A DNA stretch of 64,000 bases from Cellvibrionaceae bacterium (GTDB lineage Bacteria; Pseudomonadota; Gammaproteobacteria; Pseudomonadales; Cellvibrionaceae). Location: the NCBI GenBank assembly GCA_021151525.1, contig JAGKXD010000008.1:1-64000 (forward strand), read 5' to 3'. This document shows positions 44,153 through 53,190 of this stretch, piece by piece (position 1 is the stretch's first letter; every line of letters starts with the position of its first letter). Position numbers and translations under genes: made by a program. The notes beneath the pieces are model-generated. The model ran no database searches, was not told the origin of the DNA, and saw only the letters and a list, made by a program, of their open reading frames with translations.

Positions 44153-45085
44153 TTAATTGTGTTTCGGAGATTCCAGCCGCGGTTTTACCAATTCGGTTAG
44201 CCATGCCATAAACACTTGCGCGCGTTTTGGTAAATGTCGGCGATTGGCGTAAACCAATGAAACAGGCATGGGAGCAGGGCGATAGGCGGGGAGGATTTCA
44301 ACCAGCTTGCCAGCGACGATATAGTCGCGCATACCGGGTTCAGGGCTTTGGATAATTCCCAAACCCGCGAGACAAGCGCCGGTATAAGCATCGGTATTGT
44401 TTACCGTTAATGCAGATTGCATGGGGATAGTTTTTTCAATGGGCTGGGATTTTTCGCTCACCATTTCACAATATTCAAAACCGCTGGGCTTTGCACCCAG
44501 TGTGGGTAGGTAATGGATAAGCTGATGCTTTTCCAAATCTGCTAAAGATTGCGGTGTGCCAAAGCGCGCTAAATAATCGGGCGATGCACAATTTATAAGT
44601 TGATATTCACCGATGTTGCGTGCAATCAAACTCGAATCCACCAAATTTCCGACTCGCAAAACACAATCAAAACCTTCGCGAACTATATCGACGCGTCTGT
44701 CAGTGCTGCTTAGTTCAATGTCCAATTGCGGGTGTTCGCGCAAAAATTCTGGCAACTTGGGAATCACCAAATCGCGCGCAATTACCGTGGGCATATCGAC
44801 GCGCAAACGTCCGTGTAATTGATTTTGCGTGCTGTGAAATAGGGTTTTTAGCTCATCAAAATCGGCTAACAAATCTTTGCTGCGCTCGTAAAAGGCTTGG
44901 CCGTCTTGCGTCATTTGCACGCGGCGGGTGGTGCGGTGTAGCAGGCGCGTGCCCAAATAGGCTTCCAATTGCTGCACGGCGGTAGATACATTCGCTTTGG
45001 GTAGGCCTAGGCTTTCTGCCGCATCGGTAAAGCTGGAAAGCTCCGCAACGCGCAGGTAAATCTCTATGGCTTCCAAGTGGTTCAT
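44153..45085 (-). CDS. LysR-family transcriptional regulator
   Basis: A 310-residue regulator. The winged-helix N-terminus is AIEIYLRVAELSSFTDAAESLGLPKANVSTAVQQLEAYLGTRLLHR (read in two parts), followed by the effector-binding domain. It belongs to the CrgA-like group in which the first residues are MNHLEAIEIYLRVAE. It is divergent from the SDR gene, the usual layout of a LysR regulator and its target, with 148 bases between. Its effector cannot be read from the sequence. Confidence 0.95.
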   Translation of the reverse strand: MNHLEAIEIYLRVAELSSFTDAAESLGLPKANVSTAVQQLEAYLGTRLLHRTTRRVQMTQDGQAFYERSKDLLADFDELKTLFHSTQNQLHGRLRVDMPTVIARDLVIPKLPEFLREHPQLDIELSSTDRRVDIVREGFDCVLRVGNLVDSSLIARNIGEYQLINCASPDYLARFGTPQSLADLEKHQLIHYLPTLGAKPSGFEYCEMVSEKSQPIEKTIPMQSALTVNNTDAYTGACLAGLGIIQSPEPGMRDYIVAGKLVEILPAYRPAPMPVSLVYANRRHLPKRAQVFMAWLTELVKPRLESPKHN

Positions 45086-45233
45086 GGGGTGAATACCGGG
45101 TTATTGGGTGGTTTTTATGAACAGTAAATTCAAAAATTGAGTATTTATTCGGTATTGGTAGGTTAATAGACTGGTAACCATCAAGCAATAACGGCTTGTC
45201 AGCTCATCTACCACTTATTAGGGGATACTTATC

Positions 45234-45992
45234 ATGACCAACAAACTTGCAATCATTACCGGCGCTAGCCGCGGCCTTGGCAAAAATGCGGCACTCAAAC
45301 TGGCGAGTCAGGGAGTGGATATCATCATCACTTACCGCAGCCAAAAGGCCGAAGCTGATGCCGTGGTCGCACAGGCAAAAGCATTGGGCGTACAGGCTGC
45401 AGCCGTGCAATTAGATGTTGCCGAAAGCAAAAGCTTTGGCGATTTTGCGGCGAAAGTGGAAGTACTATTGGAAGACCAATGGCAGCGAAAAGAGTTTGAT
45501 TTTTTAGTCAACAACGCGGGTATTGGTATCAATGTACCATTTGCAGAAACCAGTGAAGAACAGTTTGATCAGTTGATGAATATTCATCTCAAAGGTACAT
45601 TTTTTCTCACACAAAAATTATTGCCGCTCATGGCCGATGGCGGACGCATTCTTAATATTTCCACCGGCTTAACGCGCTTTAGTTTTCCGGGATATTCTGC
45701 CTACGCCGCGATGAAAGGTGCGGTTGAGGTGTTGAGTAAATATCTTGCGAAAGAATTAGGTTCGCGCGGCATTGCGGTAAATGTGGTTGCGCCGGGCGCC
45801 ATTGAAACTGATTTTGGCGGTGGTCGCGTACGCGATAACGAAGAGCTGAACCAGCACATTGCATCAATAACTGCATTGGGACGTGTTGGTTTACCTGATG
45901 ATATTGGTGGTGTAATTGCGTCGCTCTTATCGGAAGATAACCGTTGGGTAAATGCGCAACGCATTGAAGCTTCTGGTGGAATGTTTTTGTAA
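45234..45992 (+). CDS. Short-chain dehydrogenase/reductase
   Basis: A 252-residue NAD(P)H oxidoreductase of the classical SDR type: TGASRGLG nucleotide-binding motif, NNAG at about residue 97, Ser in ILNISTG, Tyr-x-x-x-Lys as YAAMK, and PGAIETDF after it. An Arg at the end of the first strand loop (TYRSQ) hints at NADPH. A GGGGATA site lies before the ATG. It is probably controlled by the divergent LysR regulator. Substrate unknown; FabG-like in overall pattern, but no fatty-acid genes are nearby. Confidence 0.93.
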   Translation: MTNKLAIITGASRGLGKNAALKLASQGVDIIITYRSQKAEADAVVAQAKALGVQAAAVQLDVAESKSFGDFAAKVEVLLEDQWQRKEFDFLVNNAGIGINVPFAETSEEQFDQLMNIHLKGTFFLTQKLLPLMADGGRILNISTGLTRFSFPGYSAYAAMKGAVEVLSKYLAKELGSRGIAVNVVAPGAIETDFGGGRVRDNEELNQHIASITALGRVGLPDDIGGVIASLLSEDNRWVNAQRIEASGGMFL

Positions 45993-46003
45993 GGTGAGAA
46001 GAG

Positions 46004-46032
46004 ATTTACGCTCTCGTTACGAGAGCGTAAAT
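46004..46032. terminator. Inverted repeat between convergent SDR and porin genes
   Basis: ATTTACGCTCTCG and CGAGAGCGTAAAT pair perfectly (13 bp) with a 3-base loop. It lies 12 bases after the SDR stop and 11 bases from the porin stop. No T-run follows in either direction, so it is probably a weak terminator or a shared message-end stabiliser. Confidence 0.6.
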
Positions 46033-46042
46033 GCAAGTAAGT

Positions 46043-47245
46043 TTAAAACTTAAATTGAACTTGGAGTGAGACAGCTTTGCCTTTTTCATCGCTTACATCA
46101 TTAGGTATAAGCGGTGCGTTACCGTCAATATAGTTGGCTGAAATTTTTAAATAATCAAATAGATAACAGTTAACACCTAGCACTTTGCTGGTTGCTTCGC
46201 CGTGGCTGCGGCTGTGACTCAACATTCCTGCTTCGCCGTTAGTTTCTAATTGATCGTAACGATAAAAAATTTCCCATGCACCATAATGACCTGACGGTTT
46301 TATTTTCCCGAAGGTTGCGCTCTTGGTGTTGTAGTTGCGCGATTCGCCCGTCAAGGTGTAGGCAACTTGCACGTAATCTCCTTTTGCTTCGCGGTCTTCT
46401 TCATGATGTGCGCCATTGAAGTCACGCACCAAGTACTCACCTTGAATAGAGAGTGGGCCACGCGCATAAGCGAGTTCAAGAACTTGTGTTAAATCATCGT
46501 CAAAACCTGAGTCGCGTGAGTCACGTGCGAGGCGAATGCTGTTGCCATTATCATTTACGTGCACCGCCCACATGGCGAGGTCTGTATGTATGACTCCACC
46601 TTCGGGGTTATCGAAAATGGCATTGCGCACGGAATAACCTAAATGCAGTGTTTGCTCATTGGTGTTGATAGGGATATAAGCCGCGCGTGCATTCAGTACG
46701 CGATTATCTGAAAAGCGAAAGCCACCTAAACTCAAAAAATAATGCTTATGTGCGCTGCGTAGTGCGAGGCCTTCGCCATCGCTACCGTCACCAGCATTTT
46801 TAACTAAATCCCAAATAGATGAACGTTCGTTGGCAGTCGTCCAGCTGCTACTACCGGTAAGCTCTAAGCCAAAGTCAGGATCAAAGCGCCCCGCAACAAT
46901 TTCACTTTTAAAGGGCAACTCGTAAGCGATAAATGCGTCTCTTAAGATGAGGTTACCTTGGTAATCTGCTTTAATTTTTACTTCATAGTTGAGTGACTTT
47001 GTAATCTGTCCATCAACGCTGGCTTCGGCGCGGCGTAAATAATAGTCTGTTTCTTGCTCTCCATTGTTACTAAAAACACCGTCGTAAGTTTCGCTGCGCA
47101 ATTGAACTTTGGCGCCTAGATTGTAGGTAAAACCCTCGGACTCAGCTTTTGCTTTGCCTTCACCGGCGAAAGACGTGCTACAGACAAGTGAAAGGCAGGA
47201 AGCTGCAAATACAGTTGAGGCGAGTTGAGATTTATGAATTTTCAT
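46043..47245 (-). CDS. OprO/OprP-like outer-membrane porin
   Basis: A 400-residue outer-membrane protein with a signal peptide (cut after STSFA). The pattern ETDYYLRRAEASVDGQITKSLNYEVKIKADYQG and LRDAFIAYELPFKSEIVAGRFDPDFGLE is typical of the phosphate/polyphosphate-selective porin family (PF07396), and the last residues VSLQVQFKF end in an aromatic strand. It follows the VTC-domain gene by 11 bases in the same operon, which supports a phosphate or polyphosphate role. Anion specificity is inferred from the family and context. Confidence 0.9.
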   Translation of the reverse strand: MKIHKSQLASTVFAASCLSLVCSTSFAGEGKAKAESEGFTYNLGAKVQLRSETYDGVFSNNGEQETDYYLRRAEASVDGQITKSLNYEVKIKADYQGNLILRDAFIAYELPFKSEIVAGRFDPDFGLELTGSSSWTTANERSSIWDLVKNAGDGSDGEGLALRSAHKHYFLSLGGFRFSDNRVLNARAAYIPINTNEQTLHLGYSVRNAIFDNPEGGVIHTDLAMWAVHVNDNGNSIRLARDSRDSGFDDDLTQVLELAYARGPLSIQGEYLVRDFNGAHHEEDREAKGDYVQVAYTLTGESRNYNTKSATFGKIKPSGHYGAWEIFYRYDQLETNGEAGMLSHSRSHGEATSKVLGVNCYLFDYLKISANYIDGNAPLIPNDVSDEKGKAVSLQVQFKF

Positions 47246-47256
47246 AGTGAGTTGTC

Positions 47257-48108
47257 TTATAAATTATTGTCGTTGAGTGAAAAAAGTTTTGTAGGTGTTG
47301 AATGCGCATAGGTATAGGATCTATGCGCAACTCGATTAGGCAATGCGCCCAATTTACGCAGTGTGGGCATAAAATTGTTATAGCGTTTCACCTGTTGGGT
47401 AATACACATGCCAATACAATACTTTGAGCATTTATTGCTAGGGTGCTGGTGCAGTGTGCGCAAGAGTCGGTCGGCAATACCGTTACCATTAGCGGATTTA
47501 GTTTCTATTACCGCTATGCTGTCGTTAGTTGCATAGGTTTGCGCGTGGTGGTTAAAACGAATTTGCCGATCAATAGTGATTCGCTCGCCACCTTGTTTTG
47601 CCACTAAGGTCGCGCGTTCGTAGCGCATGTGTAGCGTGGGTGTTAATCCTTGTGAAAAATCTCTGCCGTAAAGCTCAAGGTGCTGCTCATTAATGTAAGC
47701 CAGAGCTTCCGCGTTGAGTTGGCCAAATTGCTCTAACGGATAAGCTAAGCGCTTTTTAATGGTAATGCCGCGGCTATTTTTTAATTTAACTTCCACGAAA
47801 CATAAATTTGATTCTACATATTTTCGGGTGCGAATTTTTACGCGCTGACGACGGCCTTGGTGATGGTCAAAGTAGCAGCGCAAATTTTCATCGTCAAAAT
47901 AGCAGGACTCGTAAGTAAAGAGCCGGTTTTTATCGATTTCCAAAATATCGAAGTATTTTGAAAACTGTTTTAATGCCTGATGCAGCACACCTTGATGCAC
48001 AAGATATTTATTATCCAAGCGTGTCAGCATGGCGGACCCGTGATTGAGGTCATCCAAACTAATGGCGTTAAATTGCTGCCAGTCGTTAGCGATTGCGATA
48101 GTTGACAT
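47257..48108 (-). CDS. VTC-domain polyphosphate polymerase-like protein
   Basis: A 283-residue cytoplasmic protein with the VTC fold (PF09359): LTRLDNKYLVHQG (basic tunnel entry), RQRVKIRTRKYVESN, LCFVEVKLKNSRGITIKKRL, LHMRYERATLVAKQ, ITIDRQIRF, IAVIETKSANGNG. In yeast Vtc4 this tunnel makes polyphosphate from ATP. Bacterial homologs commonly sit next to DUF4956 membrane proteins, as here. ATG 48108 is chosen because it begins the fold; it overlaps the end of the DUF4956 gene by 23 bases, so translation is coupled. The His/Cys-rich C-terminus (HQHPSNKCSKYCIGMC) is notable. Confidence 0.88.
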   Translation of the reverse strand: MSTIAIANDWQQFNAISLDDLNHGSAMLTRLDNKYLVHQGVLHQALKQFSKYFDILEIDKNRLFTYESCYFDDENLRCYFDHHQGRRQRVKIRTRKYVESNLCFVEVKLKNSRGITIKKRLAYPLEQFGQLNAEALAYINEQHLELYGRDFSQGLTPTLHMRYERATLVAKQGGERITIDRQIRFNHHAQTYATNDSIAVIETKSANGNGIADRLLRTLHQHPSNKCSKYCIGMCITQQVKRYNNFMPTLRKLGALPNRVAHRSYTYAHSTPTKLFSLNDNNL

Positions 48109-48670
48109 TGAGTACCGCCATATCATGGATAAAATCGAGCGAAATAATATGGAAGGATAGTACGTGCACATTCAAACGAGCAGAAAGTTCTTTGCACATG
48201 TGTTCAGGGTTGGCGATAGCTTCGGCGTCAATTTTATCGAGAGTGATACGCACGCTGTGTACATTGCGCAAGACTTTTGGGTGATCAAGCAGAAATGCAC
48301 TGGTAACCAAAATAGCAACAGCTGCTAATACAAACGCCAAACTAGAACCTTGCACGGAACAGATAACGGCAATGGCAACACTACCAAAGAAATAGGTAAT
48401 TTCAATTTTGCCAATTTGTTCTGAGCGCAGAGTGAACAGCGCAAGAATAGCGAACAAGCCAAAGCCTGCATTTACGCTAAAATTTACGCTCGACAAAATG
48501 GTGAGTACGGCAAAAATAAAGACATTAAACAGTGAAGCAGATGTCATTAATTCTTTATCACCATAGCGGCGATAATAGATGCCCATTAATAAAATGAGCA
48601 TTGCGATCATATCAATCCCAAAGCGACAAGCAATGACACCAATGGGGTGATCAAGCACAGCAAAAAGCAT
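48086..48670 (-). CDS. DUF4956 membrane protein
   Basis: A 194-residue inner-membrane protein with four membrane segments (about 14-34, 47-60, 68-82, 95-128) and a C-terminal soluble domain of about 60 residues (VRITLDKIDAEAIANPEHMC). The family signature GFGLFAILALFTLRSEQIG is plain. It is the first gene of the operon DUF4956 - VTC - porin. The pairing with VTC proteins suggests it may anchor or guide polyphosphate at the membrane; this is not shown in the sequence. GGGAG lies 7 bases before the ATG. Confidence 0.88.
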   Translation of the reverse strand: MLFAVLDHPIGVIACRFGIDMIAMLILLMGIYYRRYGDKELMTSASLFNVFIFAVLTILSSVNFSVNAGFGLFAILALFTLRSEQIGKIEITYFFGSVAIAVICSVQGSSLAFVLAAVAILVTSAFLLDHPKVLRNVHSVRITLDKIDAEAIANPEHMCKELSARLNVHVLSFHIISLDFIHDMAVLNVNYRNR

Positions 48671-49131
48671 AATAGCTCCCTGTTATAGTTGTAAATTAGG
48701 GTAGTTGTTGTCCAGCCAGGTTGCCGATGTTTATAAACATCTTGTTAGTTTGTCGATCCTAAAATGTAGATTCAACAGATGGACTTAGTTGTAACTTGTG
48801 GGTCACAAACCATTTTTTTTATGATCGAAACTTATGAAAATGCGGTAAATGCGCTAATAAATAATTCTGATGCCAGTGGGAAAGTATTAATGTGTGGGGT
48901 GGTTGTCATGCTAAGAAAGTCCATTTGTTGCCGAATATTATTGTCGTGTAGCTGCGTGCAGCACTTTTTAGTTTTCCATGCCCGCTGCCTGAGCGAGTGC
49001 GCTTTTATTGCGCATGGAGTTAGTTGTTTTTCTAGTGTTGGTAACTCGGCAGCTACTCTATCAGCAATGCGCTAGCTCGTGAAGAGCTAGTTCTAGGAGA
49101 CAGGAGAATGGACTTTTTGCAGAGCCGCGTT
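48671..49131. other. Intergenic region upstream of the polyphosphate operon
   Basis: A 461-base stretch between two leftward genes. It contains the palindrome listed next, a 7-bp inverted repeat CTAGCTC/GAGCTAG at 49072-49090, and a hairpin at the end of the apbE gene. An open frame of 98 codons at 48779-49075 has no ribosome site and unlikely composition (many Cys). No Pho box was found here. Confidence 0.65.
48726..48741. promoter_or_regulatory. 16-bp palindrome, candidate operator of the polyphosphate operon
   Basis: GATGTTTATAAACATC, a perfect palindrome, 56 bases upstream of the DUF4956 start. It is A/T-rich without a T-run and is placed where a repressor or activator site would be. Confidence 0.5.
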
Positions 49132-49141
49132 TTAACGCGGC
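49124..49141 (-). terminator. Hairpin over the end of the apbE gene
   Basis: GCCGCGTT and AACGCGGC pair perfectly with a 2-base loop, overlapping the stop codon of the apbE gene. The T-run is missing, so strength is doubtful. Confidence 0.45.
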
Positions 49142-50178
49142 CTATTATCGCTTGCAGATTCTAATTTGATGCCATTGAGTGTATTGAGTGAGCCTGTAGC
49201 TTTTTCGATTAGCTGATCGCCTTCCTGATCAACAAAAAACACTGCGATGCCATATTCGTCAGCGACTTTTGTGCCGGCATCGCTGCCTAGACACAGGAGT
49301 GCGGTTGACCAAGCGTCAGCCATTGTGGAGTCAGCGAGAAATGCGCTAGCGAGTACTGTTTTGTGTTCAATGGGTTTGCCTGTGCGTCCATCCAAAATAT
49401 GGCTGTAGCGTTTACCCTTGCTATCGAAGAAGTGATGATAGGTTCCCGATGGCATGAGCGACATAGGTTCACCGCTTTCAAAGACTGCAATTTTTTCTAT
49501 TTTACGTTCGGTAGAAATAGGTTTTTCCATAGCGATACGCCAAGGCGTGCCATCGCTTTTTTTTCCGCGTACTTTTAACTCTCCACCAATTTCAACAATA
49601 TAATTTTGAGAACCGTGCTTTTCCAAAATATCTGCAATGCGCGCCACGCTATACCCTTGGCCAATGGATGATAAATCTACGCGCAGGTTGGGTATTTTTT
49701 TTTGTAGATGCTTGGCATCTACAGTGATGAGTTTTTCCATACCGACGAGTTGCAGAGTTTGTTGTAGTTCATCATCACTGGGGAAGTGGAAAATATCTTT
49801 TTTAAATCCCCACAAATCAAACAGTGGTTTAATGGTTAAATCGTAGCAGCCGTTGCTAGCTTTGCTTACACCGCGCGCCAGTTCAACAAGCTTGACAATT
49901 TCTTCATTTACCTCGTGAGGGTCGGTATCCAATTGGGCATTGAATAATTCGATGGTGGAGTCTTTGCGATAATTGGAAATAGATTCATCAATTCGTTTTA
50001 ACTCAGTGTTGACTTCAAGGTTCACTGCATTTTTATCTTCTGGCTTGGGTAAGATAAAACTGAGGTGGTAGGTGGTGCCTTGCGCGAACCCTTCGATCTT
50101 GAGGGGCTCTGGTGTCTTGTTGCAGGCGGCTAACAAGCAAATGCTGAGGCTAATGACGAATGGCGAAAAGTGGCGCAT
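49132..50178 (-). CDS. apbE: FAD:protein FMN transferase (periplasmic lipoprotein)
   Basis: A 348-residue lipoprotein (lipobox LLAAC, Cys19) of the ApbE family, which attaches FMN to Thr/Ser of periplasmic targets. Motifs: VDLSSIGQGYSVARI, NYIVEIGGELKVRGKK, SGTYHHFF, YSHILDGRTGKPIEH and the metal-binding STMADAWSTALLCLG with the usual Asp. All expected residues look intact. Usual substrates (NqrB/C, RnfG-type proteins) are not in this window. A second, unusual ApbE lies near the right end. Confidence 0.93.
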   Translation of the reverse strand: MRHFSPFVISLSICLLAACNKTPEPLKIEGFAQGTTYHLSFILPKPEDKNAVNLEVNTELKRIDESISNYRKDSTIELFNAQLDTDPHEVNEEIVKLVELARGVSKASNGCYDLTIKPLFDLWGFKKDIFHFPSDDELQQTLQLVGMEKLITVDAKHLQKKIPNLRVDLSSIGQGYSVARIADILEKHGSQNYIVEIGGELKVRGKKSDGTPWRIAMEKPISTERKIEKIAVFESGEPMSLMPSGTYHHFFDSKGKRYSHILDGRTGKPIEHKTVLASAFLADSTMADAWSTALLCLGSDAGTKVADEYGIAVFFVDQEGDQLIEKATGSLNTLNGIKLESASDNRPR

Positions 50179-50349
50179 TATAAAATCCGAATGAATATGT
50201 TTTGCAGTAGGGGTTCATTATATCCCTATGCCAGTGGTCTGTGCGGGTATGATTGTGCAGTAATAATGCAAACACATCATGGTATAAAACCTGCATCTTA
50301 ATTGTGTTTGTTCAATGAATATTAGCCGCTAACAGAAGGAGTCTTGTAC

Positions 50350-50913
50350 ATGTTGTACCCTGTCAATCAAATCAGCGCCAAATTATTGTTAGAGTTCTCT
50401 CAAAAGATGTGGCTTGAAAATAATGCCTCCGCAGGGCTTGCTGATCATCAACGCTATTTAATGATGCACGATTTATACATTAAGGCACGCAGCTACAGCA
50501 TTATAAATAAGGTGGCCTTTTGGTTTGCCTTATTGTTGGGAATTGCCGTGGTGGTTTGGCCATCCTTCGCTGTTATCTCGCAAGATTTTGGTTGGCAAAA
50601 AGAGTTTTTAAAATCGGCAATAGTACAAACTACGGTAACCGCTTTTGCGGGTTTAGCTTTTTCGATTTATACACACTACAAAAAGCGTCAGGTCTACGTT
50701 GAAAATTTAATGCGCTCAATTGTCTATGCTCCCACCTGGGATATTGCAGTAGTGGAGCATGTGTTAAAAGAGATGGAGCGTATTGATTCCGGATTTGGAT
50801 TTGCACAAGCGGTGGTAAAAGCACCCGCTGAAAAAGATACAAAAGTAAAGACAATGCAAGCTGATAAAAAATCTGAGCAAACAAAAGTTAATAGTAATTC
50901 TGAAGAAGGGTAG
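50350..50913 (+). CDS. Two-TM membrane protein, partner of the SulP transporter
   Basis: A 187-residue inner-membrane protein. The N-terminal part (about 1-55) is helical, membrane segments lie at about 57-75 and 90-108, and a basic soluble C-terminal part follows with a Lys/Glu-rich flexible end (AEKDTKVKTMQADKKSEQTK). I do not recognise a family, although the layout resembles SLATT-type proteins. The strong site AGAAGGAG lies 8 bases before ATG 50350, which is preferred to TTG 50344. The SulP gene starts 6 bases after its stop, so the two proteins are probably made together. Confidence 0.7.
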   Translation: MLYPVNQISAKLLLEFSQKMWLENNASAGLADHQRYLMMHDLYIKARSYSIINKVAFWFALLLGIAVVVWPSFAVISQDFGWQKEFLKSAIVQTTVTAFAGLAFSIYTHYKKRQVYVENLMRSIVYAPTWDIAVVEHVLKEMERIDSGFGFAQAVVKAPAEKDTKVKTMQADKKSEQTKVNSNSEEG

Positions 50914-50919
50914 GGCACT

Positions 50920-52629
50920 ATGCCGCATCGCTCACATTTATTTTCACTGCGTTTCTGTCATGCGCTACGTGAAGCGTGTTTTCTTGAGAAATATAATCGG
51001 CAACGATTTGTGCGCGATTTATTGGCGGGTATTACTGTCGGCATTATCGCTATACCGCTCGCGATGGCTCTGGCAATTGCGAGCGGCGTACCGCCGCAAT
51101 ATGGCTTATACACTGCCATCATCGCCGGATTTTTAATTCCCCTTGCAGGCGGTTCACGCTACAACATTTCTGGGCCAACGGCAGCCTTTGTAGTGGTGTT
51201 ATTTCCTATTGCACAAAAATATGGTTTTGGTGGCTTATTGGTGGCAAGTTGCTTGGCTGGCGTTATTTTGGTGATTATGGCGCTCATGCGTTTGGGGCGT
51301 TTAATTGAATATATTCCAGAGCCTGTAACCTTGGGGTTTACCGGTGGTATTGCTGTGGTGCTAATTACACTGCAAATAAAAGATTTTTTTGGTTTACAGA
51401 TTAATCAATTGCCGGAGCATTTTGTTGATAAGAGTGTGGTTCTCTTGAGTCATTTATCGCACATGCAATTACCTAGTTTTATCATTGCCGCATTGACTTT
51501 GTTCGTCATGTTAGTGTGGCCGCGCTTTAAAACGCCCGTGCCTCCGCATTTGCCGGCCATTATTATTGGTACGCTCGCAGCAATTATTTTTGCTAAACAG
51601 GGTTGGGTAGTCGATACCATCGGCTCACGTTTTCATTATGTATTGGCTAATGGCGCTCAAGGGCAAGGAATTCCACCGGAGCTTCCTGCGTTTGAATGGC
51701 CGTGGTTACGTGTTGGTGCCGATGGTATTCGATTGGTGTGGAGCTGGCATCTTGCACAAGAACTATTAACCGCCGCATTTGCAATTGCGATGTTGGGGGC
51801 CATTGAATCGCTGCTTTGCGCGGTGATTTTAGATCAAGTATCGGGCAAGCATCACAGCGCCAACAGTGAATTATTGGGGCAGGGAATTGGCAACATAGTT
51901 GCGCCCTTTTTTGGTGGTATAAGCGCAACAGCGGCTATTGCGCGTAGCAGTGCAAATTTTAAAGCGGGAGCAGAATCGCCGGTGGCGTCCATGATTCATG
52001 CGTTGGTTGTTTTACTTGGATTGATCGCACTGGCACCGCTTATGGCTTATGTGCCTATGGCGGTAATGGCTGCGCTTTTGGTGATGGTCGCTTGGGGAAT
52101 GAGTGAGGCTCATAAAGCTGTGCACTTATGTAAAACGGCACCGCGAGGTGACGTGTTGGTTTTGCTCACCTGTTTTTCGTTGACGGTGCTATTTGATATG
52201 GTAATTGCGATTACGGTAGGAATTGTATTGGCCGCTTTGCTATTCGTAAAAGAAATTGCTTCAACAATACAGCTCATAGAAATTACGCGCGAAGATCTTC
52301 CACCCCATTGGCGCGTGTTTAAAATAAATGGCCCTTTATTTTTTGCCGCAGCAGACCGAATTTTCGGTGAGCTTTCAATAAAAACAGAAGCAAACCATCA
52401 TATTATTCTGCAAATGGATAGTGTAACTATGATAGATGCTGGTGGTTTAGCTGCCTTGCGCAAACTCATGGGGCAGTGCGATAAAAATAAAACGCATATA
52501 GCGCTGACCAATATACAGCGGCAACCGCTTAAAACTCTATTGCGAGCAAAACTAAAGCCCGATGAAACTCTTTTGGAGTTTTATGCTTCATTGGATGAGG
52601 CGCTACAGCATGCAAAAAAATCTGCTTGA
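50920..52629 (+). CDS. SulP-family anion transporter with STAS domain
   Basis: A 569-residue inner-membrane transporter. The membrane part has the family motifs RDLLAGITVGIIAIPLAMALAIASG and GSRYNISGPTAAFVVVL and about 12-14 segments. The C-terminal STAS domain (about 455-560) contains LQMDSVTMIDAGGLAALRKL. The family carries sulfate, bicarbonate, chloride or dicarboxylates (DauA in E. coli); the substrate cannot be told from the sequence. It is co-transcribed with the upstream two-TM protein. Confidence 0.93.
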   Translation: MPHRSHLFSLRFCHALREACFLEKYNRQRFVRDLLAGITVGIIAIPLAMALAIASGVPPQYGLYTAIIAGFLIPLAGGSRYNISGPTAAFVVVLFPIAQKYGFGGLLVASCLAGVILVIMALMRLGRLIEYIPEPVTLGFTGGIAVVLITLQIKDFFGLQINQLPEHFVDKSVVLLSHLSHMQLPSFIIAALTLFVMLVWPRFKTPVPPHLPAIIIGTLAAIIFAKQGWVVDTIGSRFHYVLANGAQGQGIPPELPAFEWPWLRVGADGIRLVWSWHLAQELLTAAFAIAMLGAIESLLCAVILDQVSGKHHSANSELLGQGIGNIVAPFFGGISATAAIARSSANFKAGAESPVASMIHALVVLLGLIALAPLMAYVPMAVMAALLVMVAWGMSEAHKAVHLCKTAPRGDVLVLLTCFSLTVLFDMVIAITVGIVLAALLFVKEIASTIQLIEITREDLPPHWRVFKINGPLFFAAADRIFGELSIKTEANHHIILQMDSVTMIDAGGLAALRKLMGQCDKNKTHIALTNIQRQPLKTLLRAKLKPDETLLEFYASLDEALQHAKKSA

Positions 52630-52722
52630 ATTAGTTTTTCGGGAGATGGTTGCGTTTTAATTGTTTTGTTTAAAAAATAGTCTGCATGATGGTGTTGATG
52701 TTTCTTTTTGTGACATTTATTT

Positions 52723-52738
52723 TTTCAGTTGACTGAAA
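52723..52738. promoter_or_regulatory. Near-perfect 16-bp palindrome
   Basis: TTTCAGT, TG, ACTGAAA, about 90 bases before the lipoprotein gene. Position suits an operator; no regulator is evident. Confidence 0.3.
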
Positions 52739-52827
52739 TTATGCAAATTTAAACGAAAGTGACTACACTTCCGTGGCTTCTCCATGTAGGAGGGGCGATA
52801 TTAAAAATTTCTAAAAGGAAGATCATG

Positions 52828-53190
52828 ATGAAAGTTCGTTTATGCGCTGTTGCATTGATTTCAATCGCTATGTTCTCTGGTTGCGCTTCTATAGTGAATG
52901 ATAAAAACCAAAAAATTAGTGTTTCCGCCTCAAATGGCCAACAAATTAAAGGTAGCGTTGATGGCGTTGCTTTTTCTGGTCCAGGTGTTGTTGAGGTTGC
53001 CAGAGCTAATGTTGATAAAACAATTGTAATTGATAACCCTGAATGTGCTAATTCAATGCCGCTTAATAAATCAGTTGACCCAATCTTTTTTGGCAACATT
53101 TTGATTGGTGGTTTGCTGGGCTCAACAACAGATGCTACAACAGAAAAAATGTGGAAGTATCAAGAAAAAGTAGTTGTTTCTTGTAAGTAA
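52828..53190 (+). CDS. Small lipoprotein, function unknown
   Basis: A 120-residue lipoprotein: MKVRLCAVALISIAMFSGC gives a lipobox (FSGC). The mature part begins ASIVNDKNQKISVSASNGQQIKGSVDG, a short beta-rich PEGA-like pattern, and ends NILIGGLLGSTTDATTEKMWKY, a motif seen in several small proteobacterial lipoproteins. AAGGA lies 8 bases before ATG 52828; ATG 52825 is also possible and changes one residue. Its stop overlaps the ATG of the next gene by one base. Function unknown. Confidence 0.75.
   Translation: MKVRLCAVALISIAMFSGCASIVNDKNQKISVSASNGQQIKGSVDGVAFSGPGVVEVARANVDKTIVIDNPECANSMPLNKSVDPIFFGNILIGGLLGSTTDATTEKMWKYQEKVVVSCK

Noticed and set aside
48779..49075. 98-codon open frame upstream of the polyphosphate operon
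   Set aside because: No ribosome site, very high Cys content and no recognised family; probably non-coding.
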